Below are positions 1 through 5,103 of a stretch of 5,103 nucleotides of DNA, piece by piece. The position numbers and the translations under genes are program-made. The stretch covers positions 1-5,103 of the forward strand of contig CALMCK010000167.1 in assembly GCA_937862845.1 (NCBI GenBank). Direction: 5' to 3'. The notes under the pieces are model-generated. The model saw only the letters and a program-made list of their open reading frames with translations. It was not told where the DNA came from and ran no database searches. The stretch comes from an uncultured Burkholderiaceae bacterium. GTDB lineage: Bacteria > Pseudomonadota > Gammaproteobacteria > Burkholderiales > Burkholderiaceae. Numbering within the stretch: the first letter of the stretch is position 1; the number at the start of each line of letters is the position of its first letter.

Positions 1-628
1 CGTGATTCACCTCTTTAATAGAGGTGAATGTCATACTTTTTACCCAGTCAGGCATGGCTGTGCAGTTGGCTATGAAATTTTCTCTCATCTCAATGGCTTT
101 TTCTTGAGGAATACGTTTGCTCAGCAGGCTAAATTCTTCAAAGTGTTCAAGGAAAATATTTCTCATTACGCTTTCGCATTTTTCAATTAACTCAATCAGG
201 TAGAAGCCAAATGCAGTATGGGATACCGCGCCGCTACGGATGGTTACAGGAGATGGAGAGATGATAAGCGGAAAACCATCTTTAATATGCGCTGCGGAGC
301 TAATGTCGAGGCCTCTATGTATTATGCTGTTTCGGAGTTCTCGGAGATAAGAGTAGTTTTTCTCACCGTCTGGAAATTTGTCAAAACTTAATTTTTTGTA
401 AAGTAAATCCCGAAACTGAATATTGTTAGTGTATTCTTTTTCTAAAAATAACTCAGTCGCGGACAGTAAGCCTGCAAAGTACTGAGAATAATATTGCCGC
501 AAATCTATTTGATTTTCGACCGAGAGTTGGCAGCGTAATACTAGTGCATTGCGCAATGAAATATTTTTAAGTTCAAAATACCACTTTACTGCTGACAGCA
601 TTTCAGATATTCGAATAATGTTTTCCAT
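1..628 (-). CDS. Hypothetical protein with HEPN-like R-N-x3-H motif, 3' end beyond window
   Basis: An open frame of 209 codons runs from ATG at 628-626 to the left edge without a stop, so the C-terminus is missing. The start is well fixed: an in-frame TAA lies at 643-641 with no other ATG between, and an AAAGGG-like ribosome binding site sits about 7 bases upstream of the ATG. I do not recognise the protein as a named family. It appears mostly alpha-helical, with no signal peptide or membrane segment. The stretch YLRELRNSIIHRG (residues 94-106) holds R99-N100-x3-H104, which fits the Rx4-6H signature of HEPN domains with the usual polar residue after Arg. HEPN proteins are often RNases in toxin-antitoxin, abortive-infection or CRISPR-linked systems, though some are inactive; RNase activity here is inference from one motif. 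GC is about 37% over 361-600, far below the neighbouring genes, suggesting transfer. That this is a gene is likely; the HEPN assignment is moderate. Confidence 0.72.
   Translation of the reverse strand, partial: MENIIRISEMLSAVKWYFELKNISLRNALVLRCQLSVENQIDLRQYYSQYFAGLLSATELFLEKEYTNNIQFRDLLYKKLSFDKFPDGEKNYSYLRELRNSIIHRGLDISSAAHIKDGFPLIISPSPVTIRSGAVSHTAFGFYLIELIEKCESVMRNIFLEHFEEFSLLSKRIPQEKAIEMRENFIANCTAMPDWVKSMTFTSIKEVNH
5..29. repeat. 10-bp perfect inverted repeat inside the left-edge gene
   Basis: ATTCACCTCT at 5-14 is exactly complementary to AGAGGTGAAT at 20-29, with a 5-base loop (TTAAT). It lies inside the open frame of the left-edge gene, covering the codons for roughly TFTSIKEVN. No U-tract follows on the minus strand within the window, so it is not supported as a terminator. 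It could be a protein-binding site, an mRNA structure or chance. Confidence 0.6.
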
Positions 629-676
629 GGCAACACCCTTTTAAGGTCGCGGTTCATATAACTTTTTTTTAAGTGG

Positions 677-690
677 CTTGCTTAAGCAAG
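677..690. promoter_or_regulatory. 14-bp perfect palindrome upstream of the HEPN-like gene
   Basis: CTTGCTTAAGCAAG is a perfect palindrome whose near edge is 48 bases upstream of the ATG at 628. Between it and the gene lies a run of eight T on the plus strand (663-670), which reads as A on the transcribed minus strand, so it does not form an intrinsic terminator for the upstream transporter. Its position fits an operator for a dimeric regulator, possibly autoregulation of the downstream gene. No convincing -35/-10 pair was found, so the role is inference. Confidence 0.4.
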
Positions 691-766
691 TCTGAGTGAG
701 TCGATTGTACCGAGTATCCTATCGAAGCTTTCCTTGCACAGCTGGAACCAAAACAACTTGCGGCTT

Positions 767-1702
767 TTATTCAGCATTTCGCGCTTGAAAGATCTTCTTA
801 AACAAACGCTCAAAGGTCTCGGTGAACTGCACCGCGATTATCGCGGTCATCATGAGCGTCGCGCCAATTAAGTTGCGTGCGTTTAATGGATCGTTGAGCA
901 CATACCAACCCGCGAGCGCGCCAAAAACTGACTCCAAGCTCAAAATAATTGCAGCAATATTCGGTGAAACCGTGCGCTGGCCATACACCTGCAACATAAA
1001 TGCAATGCCGCCCGAGAGCACACCGGCGTAAATCAGCGAAAACAAAGCAGGTTTGATGTTGGCAATCGGTGTAACGGGATCGATCACGCTGGTGAGGATG
1101 GCGCTGATGACAAAGCAGACAAACATCTGCGCCAGAGTGATTTGCAGCGCGCGGCCTTTATTACCGAAATGGTTCATCAACCCAACATGCGCCGCCCAAA
1201 CAAACGCACTGACCAGCACCCAAGTATCGCCACTTGAAATGGCCAAGACATTGTCTTTCGTGCTCAAAAAGAACAACCCCATCGCCGCCAATGCACTCAT
1301 TGCCAGTTGCCATGCGTGCAGACGCACGCCGAACACCATGCGGGTGAAAAACGGCACGAGCACGACATACAAGCCCGTGATGAAACTGGCATTTGAGGTG
1401 GTGGTGTGTTTGATGCCGATTTGTTGCAGCGTGATGCCTGTGCAGAGTATCGCGCCGAGCATTGAGCCGTAAATGAGCTCGTCGCGGGTCAGCCACGGCC
1501 CTGCATGCGCCTGACGGCTGCGCCGCCACATGATGAGCAGCATCAAGGTGAGTATTGAGAACGCGAAACGCAATGTGTTGAACAACAAAGGCGGGACGTG
1601 GTCCATCGCTGTTTTTTGGAATAAAAACGTGGTGCCCCAAATAAAGGCACACAACCACAGCGCGACGGTTGCGTTTTTATGGTGGGCAGTGGTTTGCGGC
1701 AT
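767..1702 (-). CDS. DMT superfamily transporter (two EamA domains)
   Basis: This 311-residue protein is an inner-membrane transporter of the drug/metabolite transporter superfamily, 10-TMS EamA type. Hydrophobic segments fall at about 11-30, 37-60, 76-95, 100-122, 127-147, 158-176, 185-206, 215-240, 245-268 and 275-293, which matches the two tandem five-helix EamA repeats and the usual length near 300. Family-type motifs visible are WGTTF in helix 1, NASFITGLYVVLVPF in helix 4, and LESVFGALAGW in helix 9 followed by a short loop and the last helix. The C-terminus is cytosolic and basic (RLFKKIFQ). The start is constrained by an in-frame TAG at 1711-1709, three codons upstream, with AGGA 4 bases before the ATG. 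The substrate cannot be read from sequence: relatives export amino acids, metabolites or drugs. It is separated from both neighbours and is probably monocistronic. An inverted repeat upstream (1750-1771) is a candidate operator. Confidence 0.92.
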   Translation of the reverse strand: MPQTTAHHKNATVALWLCAFIWGTTFLFQKTAMDHVPPLLFNTLRFAFSILTLMLLIMWRRSRQAHAGPWLTRDELIYGSMLGAILCTGITLQQIGIKHTTTSNASFITGLYVVLVPFFTRMVFGVRLHAWQLAMSALAAMGLFFLSTKDNVLAISSGDTWVLVSAFVWAAHVGLMNHFGNKGRALQITLAQMFVCFVISAILTSVIDPVTPIANIKPALFSLIYAGVLSGGIAFMLQVYGQRTVSPNIAAIILSLESVFGALAGWYVLNDPLNARNLIGATLMMTAIIAVQFTETFERLFKKIFQARNAE

Positions 1703-1899
1703 GATGTCCTATCAAATAAGCAAGCGTTTGTTGTCGATACAATGCAAAAATCAACGACATTTGTCGTTGATGCTGGACTTAATTGAGGGTGATTCTAAAG
1801 ACAGAACGGCCAACCCATGCGCCACGGCTTCAGCTTCGTGGACAGTGCGGGCGTATCTTAACTGAAGGATTTATGTGGGTCAAGACAGGAAAATACCTA
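1703..1899. other. 197-bp intergenic region between acyltransferase and transporter genes
   Basis: This gap should hold the end of the acyltransferase transcript and the promoter of the transporter. The only clear structure is the inverted repeat at 1750-1771. A weak TTGT-CGAT-ACAA element with 4-base arms lies at 1731-1742. No hairpin with a U-tract was found for the acyltransferase transcript and no good -35/-10 pair for the transporter. Short open stretches exist on both strands (for example minus 1870-1751), but none has a convincing start and ribosome binding site. Confidence 0.5.
1750..1771. promoter_or_regulatory. Near-perfect inverted repeat upstream of the DMT transporter (candidate operator)
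   Basis: ATCAACGAC at 1750-1758 pairs exactly with GTCGTTGAT at 1763-1771 around a 4-base centre (ATTT). Its near edge is 47 bases upstream of the transporter ATG, a usual location for an operator overlapping a promoter. As RNA it would be a 9-bp hairpin with a tetraloop, but no U-tract follows on the minus strand beyond TTTTTG, so an attenuator or terminator is less likely. The binding protein is unknown. Confidence 0.5.
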
Positions 1900-2493
1900 T
1901 CAATCCGAGATGATGTCGTCTGAAATGATGGTGTCTGATGTCACGCGCATTTTTAGATCGCATACCTTGGATGCATCATAGGGTTTGATTGCGGCGTAGT
2001 CTTCAGCGAGTTGCGTGAGTTCTTCGGCAAAGTTGTCCTTCACCATGCGGTAGTAGCGAATGCCGACTTCTTTTTTTTCATAATCAATAAAGCCAATGCC
2101 AATCGGAACTGCGGCCGCACGCGCGATGTGATAAAAACCACTTTTGATGTAAGGGCGATGGCTGCGCGTACCTTCTGGCGCGATGGCCAGCCAGCATTTG
2201 GTGTGTTTGAGCATGGCGTGCGACAGCGCGGTGACGTTGTTTTGACCGCCTTGACGCGACACGCCGATGGCGCCGAGCATGCGCATGAAAATACCGAGAG
2301 GAAAGAAAAATAGGCTGCTTTTCGCGACCCAACGCAACTCAAAGCCAACCGAGAACTTCCACAGAACGCTGTAGAAAAAATCCCAATTAGAAGTGTGCGG
2401 GTAGGCGATGATGATGCCGTGTGGACTGGGTGGTGGCGTGTGAATCGGGGTCCAGCCCAGCGCCTTGAGCCAACGGGTGGCAAGCCATTTCAT
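1900..2493 (-). CDS. PlsC-type lysophospholipid (1-acylglycerol-3-phosphate) acyltransferase family protein
   Basis: This 197-residue protein belongs to the PlsC/LPLAT acyltransferase fold, membrane-associated enzymes that move acyl chains to glycerolipid acceptors, as in phosphatidic acid synthesis. Block I (HX4D) is seen as HTSNWD, with H33 and D38 as the catalytic pair. A block II-like stretch is FFPLGIFMRMLGAIGVSR (63-80). Block III is APEGTR (105-110), and block IV is VPIGIG (129-134). It is shorter than housekeeping PlsC (about 240), lacks an obvious N-terminal membrane helix and fits the short PHTSNWDF subgroup of COG0204-like proteins, so the exact acceptor lipid is uncertain. The ATG at 2493 is the first start after an in-frame TAA at 2508-2506; only a weak purine-rich stretch precedes it. 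It follows cca by 61 bp with no terminator seen, so cotranscription is possible. The C-terminus is an unusual acidic repeat, SDTIISDDIISD, from a small DNA duplication. Confidence 0.88.
   Translation of the reverse strand: MKWLATRWLKALGWTPIHTPPPSPHGIIIAYPHTSNWDFFYSVLWKFSVGFELRWVAKSSLFFFPLGIFMRMLGAIGVSRQGGQNNVTALSHAMLKHTKCWLAIAPEGTRSHRPYIKSGFYHIARAAAVPIGIGFIDYEKKEVGIRYYRMVKDNFAEELTQLAEDYAAIKPYDASKVCDLKMRVTSDTIISDDIISD
1903..1938 (-). repeat. Imperfect 15-bp tandem repeat at the 3' end of the acyltransferase gene
   Basis: On the coding strand TCAGACACCATCATT (1938-1924) is followed directly by TCAGACGACATCATC (1923-1909), identical at 12 of 15 bases, then by codons for SD and the stop. It encodes the acidic tail SDTII-SDDII-SD, outside the conserved acyltransferase blocks. 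It is most simply explained by slippage duplication. Confidence 0.55.
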
Positions 2494-2554
2494 GAGCTTC
2501 TTTCTTTAGAAGTGTTTTATTTTGATAGAACGCATCAGTAAGTGCGAACGAGCG

Positions 2555-3829
2555 TTAAGTATTGTTACGTAACACATCTTGATTTTGCCACGTTTGTAGC
2601 AATGGCGCAATGGTTTCGCACCTTTTTTGAAATAAAACTTCAGGAATCTTCGCAGGTTCAGACTCAAATCGCGCCACAATCGGCGCCACGTCCATACTTT
2701 GCACTGCGGCGAGCAGCATTTGCCAGCCTTCAAACCAAGGGGTGGGCATTGTTGGAAACTTTCCGCCACGTCCCCATGTGTCGGCCTGTGTGGCGCGCAA
2801 GAGCTCGATAAACCGCTCTGGACGGCGCAGTGCGTCGCAGCGTTTGAAAACATCCATCACGGTGCTTGCGGTCAACTCGGGCAAGTAGTAAAACATCGTG
2901 TGGTCGCGCGCCAGTTTTTGGGCGAATTCGTTGCAATCACGTGGCACTTTAAGCCGTTTGGACAGAGCGTCGGTCAGTGGCACACCGCGCTGCTCGTGTC
3001 CGAGGTGGCGGGGTAAAATGTCCGCTGGGGTATTGCCTTTACCCAAATCGTGGCACAGCGCGCCATAACGCGCCTCCAAACTCAAGCCCAAAGCGGCCGA
3101 TTTATCCAACACCATCAGCACATGCACGCCTGTGTCGATTTCTGGGTGATAATCTGCGCGCTGCGGTACGCCAAACAACGCATCGACTTCAGGCAGCCAT
3201 TGCGCGAGCAGTCCGCATTCCCGCAGCACTTCAATCATCCGCGACGGCGTGGTTTCCATCAGGCCGCGCGAGAGCTCTTGCCAAATGCGCTCGGGCACCA
3301 GTGCGGCGGTTTCGCCTTGGGCGACCATGTTTTGCATGAGGGTCATGGTTTCGGGGGCGACTGTAAAATCAGCCCAACGCGCGGCAAACCGAGCCACACG
3401 CAAAATTCGCACAGGGTCTTCGACAAAAGCAGGGGAGACGTGGCGCAGAATTTTGTTTTGTAAATCAGCCAAGCCGCCGTAAGGGTCTGTCAACTCACCC
3501 AAAGAGCCATCGTCGAGTAACTCTCGTGCCATGGCATTGATGGTTAAATCACGGCGCGCCAAGTCCTCAACCAACGTCACATCCGGAGCGTAATGCACGG
3601 CAAAGCCTGTGTAGCCTTGACCAACTTTGCGCTCGGTGCGCGCGAGGGCGTACTCGGCATGGGTCCTCGGGTGCAAAAACACAGGAAAATCCTTGCCCAC
3701 AGGCGTGAAGCCATCGGCCAACATGGCCAGTGGCGTGCTGCCGACAACGACATAGTCGATGTCATTTGAAGGTTGGCCGAGCAGCGCATCGCGGACGGCG
3801 CCGCCGACGTGGTGGACTGTTTGTTTCAT
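2555..3829 (-). CDS. cca: Multifunctional CCA protein (tRNA nucleotidyltransferase with HD domain)
   Basis: Cca adds or repairs the 3'-terminal CCA of tRNA from CTP and ATP without a nucleic acid template; the bacterial multifunctional form also carries an HD phosphohydrolase domain. The protein is 424 residues, close to the 412 of E. coli Cca. In order: GGAVRD (9-14), the metal-binding DID (D23, D25) in NDIDYVVVGS, RRDLTINAMA (92-101) of the nucleotide-selecting region, EDPVRILRVARF (137-148), PERIW (179-183), HPEIDTGVH (228-236), and the HD motif CHDLGKG (H260, D261) with later histidines at 275, 278 and 310. All catalytic motifs look intact. The ATG at 3829 matches the family N-terminus (Val-Gly-Gly-Ala-Val-Arg-Asp), and an in-frame TAG lies four codons upstream at 3841-3839; no strong ribosome binding site is visible. 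The terminator at 3925-3956 separates it from the transglycosylase, so it should have its own promoter in 3830-3924. The gene may continue into the acyltransferase as an operon. Confidence 0.97.
   Translation of the reverse strand: MKQTVHHVGGAVRDALLGQPSNDIDYVVVGSTPLAMLADGFTPVGKDFPVFLHPRTHAEYALARTERKVGQGYTGFAVHYAPDVTLVEDLARRDLTINAMARELLDDGSLGELTDPYGGLADLQNKILRHVSPAFVEDPVRILRVARFAARWADFTVAPETMTLMQNMVAQGETAALVPERIWQELSRGLMETTPSRMIEVLRECGLLAQWLPEVDALFGVPQRADYHPEIDTGVHVLMVLDKSAALGLSLEARYGALCHDLGKGNTPADILPRHLGHEQRGVPLTDALSKRLKVPRDCNEFAQKLARDHTMFYYLPELTASTVMDVFKRCDALRRPERFIELLRATQADTWGRGGKFPTMPTPWFEGWQMLLAAVQSMDVAPIVARFESEPAKIPEVLFQKRCETIAPLLQTWQNQDVLRNNT
2563..2574. repeat. 12-bp perfect palindrome near the 3' end of cca
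   Basis: TGTTACGTAACA is a perfect 12-bp palindrome covering the last codons of cca (around residues Val-Leu-Arg-Asn-Asn). It lies about 70 bases upstream of the acyltransferase start. It has no U-tract and a hairpin from it would have a very short stem, so it is not a terminator. A binding site or chance are both possible. Confidence 0.3.
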
Positions 3830-3862
3830 GATGTGTTTCTAACTGTTTATCTGAAAAATAAC

Positions 3863-3897
3863 ATTGTCGCATCGGCAGAGCGGCGGCGCACGACAAT
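3863..3897. promoter_or_regulatory. Spaced inverted repeat in the cca leader region
   Basis: ATTGTCG at 3863-3869 is exactly complementary to CGACAAT at 3891-3897, separated by 21 bases that are GC-rich (CGGCAGAGCGGCGGCG). Its near edge is 33 bases upstream of the cca ATG, so it may lie in the promoter or 5' untranslated region. It could be a pair of operator half-sites or a stem-loop in the leader. No clear -35/-10 hexamers were found around it. Confidence 0.3.
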
Positions 3898-3924
3898 TTA
3901 AAAAGGTGTGTGGGGATGCGGCTA

Positions 3925-3956
3925 TAAAAAATCGCACAGCGAGGCTGTGCGATTTT
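3925..3956 (-). terminator. Rho-independent terminator of the lytic transglycosylase gene
   Basis: AAAATCGCACAGC at 3928-3940 is exactly complementary to GCTGTGCGATTTT at 3944-3956 (13-bp stem, 3-base loop GAG). Read on the minus strand, the GC-rich stem core is followed by TTTTTT (3930-3925), the classic intrinsic terminator. It begins 32 bases after the stop codon at 3988. The opposite side has only TTTT then AATC, so any plus-strand termination would be weaker. Confidence 0.93.
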
Positions 3957-3987
3957 AATCAAAGTCAATCAAGACCAACATGCAGTG

Positions 3988-5103
3988 TTAAGGAGAGACG
4001 GTGCTCATCACGTTTTTGAGCGATGGCGCGGAGCCGTCGAGCATCAAATGATAGTAGACCATGTTGGACATGACGTTTTTGACATAGTCACGGGTTTCAG
4101 AAAACGGAATGGTCTCTGCATAAATCGCGCCATCGACACTGCGGCTGAGCGTGCGACGCCACTGTGGGGGACGACCTGGGCCAGCATTGTAGCCTGCTGA
4201 GGCGAGTGGCAGTGAGCCGCCGAGCTGGTCGCGGGTTTGGCCAAGATAGGCGGTGCCGAGCTGGATGTTGGTGTCGATGTCGTAGATTTGATTGTCTGTG
4301 AAATTGGTCAAACCAATGCGACGGGCGACCAGTCGAGCGGTGCCTGGGATGATTTGCATGAGGCCGTTCGCATTGGCGCTGGATTGGGCGAATGTGACAA
4401 AGCGCGATTCTTGGCGAATGATGCCATAGGCCCATGCTGGCGTGATGCCAGCATCGGCGGCGCGACGGTTCATGATATTCAAGTAAGGCGTTGGGTAACG
4501 TTGCTTGAAGTTGAACTCTGACTGTGTGCGGTCGGAGGTGTTGATCATGCGGTCGAGAAAACCGATTTTGTGGGCGTATTCGGCCGATGCGAGCAGCTGA
4601 CGGTCGTTCATGCCGCGCAATGGGAAATTCCACTCGCGGTTGTATTCAAGAATCATGTTGAGCGCTTTGAATTTTCGAGCGCGTTCAAAGCCTTGATTGC
4701 GGGCGGCGACATTGATTTCTTCTTTTGTCGATGGTGCGGCAGCGGGCGGTAAGCTGACTTTTTGGCCGAGTTCTTCTTTAGATAAAATCCCGTAAAAATC
4801 AATGGAGCCTGCGGCTTGGCGGTATTGAGCGGCGGCCGATGTTTTGTCTCCCTGTGCGGCGTAGGCGCGGCCGCGCCAGTATTGCCAAACGGAGGTGTTT
4901 TGTTCATCATGGGTCATGCGGTCAATGGCGGTGGCGACGAGCTGCCAGTCGCCTGAGCGCATACCCGCACGGGCTTGCCAGCCGAGCACATCATCGGGCA
5001 GGTCGAGCTGCTTGTATTGCTGATATGCGTTACGGTAGTACGTCGCGGCGTCTGAGCGTGCTTGACGAGAAGCGCTGTAGCCATAGTAGGCTTGAGCCAG
5101 AGC
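3988..5103 (-). CDS. slt: Soluble lytic murein transglycosylase (Slt family), N-terminus beyond window
   Basis: The frame is open from the right edge (5103) to TAA at 3990-3988, giving 371 residues. GTG at 4989 is only an internal codon: coding-quality sequence with family-like helical repeats continues upstream (ALAQAYYGYSAS at the edge). Slt-type enzymes cleave the MurNAc-GlcNAc bond of peptidoglycan in the periplasm, forming 1,6-anhydroMurNAc. The visible N-terminal half is the end of the alpha-superhelical U domain, including WQYWRGRAYAAQGD and FYGILSKEELGQ. The C-terminal half is the catalytic SLT domain: IIRQESRF with the catalytic Glu codon at 4410-4408, NGLMQIIPGTA (about 4368-4336), NIQLGTAYL, ASAGYNAGPGR (near 4203-4171) and ETIPFSETRDYVKNV. 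All motifs are intact. Full-length members are usually about 640-670 residues, so roughly 270-300 residues, including any signal peptide, are missing. It ends in a strong terminator and is followed by cca. Confidence 0.94.
   Translation of the reverse strand, partial: ALAQAYYGYSASRQARSDAATYYRNAYQQYKQLDLPDDVLGWQARAGMRSGDWQLVATAIDRMTHDEQNTSVWQYWRGRAYAAQGDKTSAAAQYRQAAGSIDFYGILSKEELGQKVSLPPAAAPSTKEEINVAARNQGFERARKFKALNMILEYNREWNFPLRGMNDRQLLASAEYAHKIGFLDRMINTSDRTQSEFNFKQRYPTPYLNIMNRRAADAGITPAWAYGIIRQESRFVTFAQSSANANGLMQIIPGTARLVARRIGLTNFTDNQIYDIDTNIQLGTAYLGQTRDQLGGSLPLASAGYNAGPGRPPQWRRTLSRSVDGAIYAETIPFSETRDYVKNVMSNMVYYHLMLDGSAPSLKNVMSTVSP

Noticed and set aside
2..190. Plus-strand open frame of 62 codons at the left edge
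   Set aside because: It lies antisense to the longer 209-codon minus-strand frame, which has a proper start, ribosome binding site and a recognisable motif.
1820..1845. CCACG...CGTGG hairpin between the acyltransferase and transporter genes
   Set aside because: A 5-bp stem with a 10-base loop and no U-tract; too weak to call a terminator or RNA element.
1751..1870. Minus-strand open stretch of 39 codons reading like protein (RTVHEAEAVAHGLAVL...)
   Set aside because: It has no ATG, no ribosome binding site, and its stop lies inside the inverted repeat; the plus strand of the same DNA also has an open 45-codon stretch, so openness here is not informative.
2497..2512. CTTCT...AGAAG inverted repeat between cca and the acyltransferase as a terminator
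   Set aside because: The stem is only 5 AT-rich base pairs and no run of T follows on the minus strand.
4097..4633. Long minus-strand open frame of 178 codons within the lytic transglycosylase
   Set aside because: It is in another frame of a gene whose true frame has all SLT-domain motifs; its product is rich in Arg, His and Pro, as is typical of a shadow frame.
4987..4989. GTG at 4989 as the start of a 333-residue transglycosylase
   Set aside because: The frame stays open to the right edge with family-like helical repeat sequence upstream, so the gene is cut by the window rather than starting there.

Overview
The window looks like chromosomal DNA of a proteobacterium, most likely a betaproteobacterium (Burkholderiales-like). 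The evidence is an E. coli-type multifunctional Cca protein encoded just downstream of a soluble lytic transglycosylase, a pairing I recall from betaproteobacteria, together with moderately GC-rich coding sequence. Hand counts over five sampled 60-base lines in the four housekeeping-type genes give about 57% GC. No rRNA, tRNA, CRISPR array or recognisable insertion sequence was seen.

All five genes lie on the minus strand, so transcription runs from high to low coordinates. From the right edge they are: (1) a lytic transglycosylase of the Slt type, cut by the right edge and ending at 3988; (2) a strong intrinsic terminator at 3925-3956; (3) cca at 3829-2555; (4) a short PlsC-type acyltransferase at 2493-1900, 61 bp after cca and possibly cotranscribed with it; (5) a DMT/EamA-family ten-helix transporter at 1702-767, behind a 197-bp gap that carries a near-perfect inverted repeat; (6) an AT-rich gene starting at 628 and running off the left edge, encoding a protein of unknown function with an R-N-x3-H motif typical of HEPN domains.

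Genes 1, 3 and 4 are ordinary core functions: peptidoglycan turnover, tRNA 3'-end CCA synthesis and repair, and membrane phospholipid acylation. The transporter has no assignable substrate. The last gene is different. Its GC is about 37% over 361-600, against about 57% in the rest, and it sits beyond a 138-bp spacer with a palindrome and a T-tract. This is the most likely accessory or horizontally acquired part of the window and the only place where a defence or toxin-type system might begin. The window ends before any partner gene can be seen.

No complete undescribed system is visible. The HEPN-like gene, its internal hairpin, the compositional boundary next to it and two unexplained inverted repeats upstream of core genes deserve a second look.
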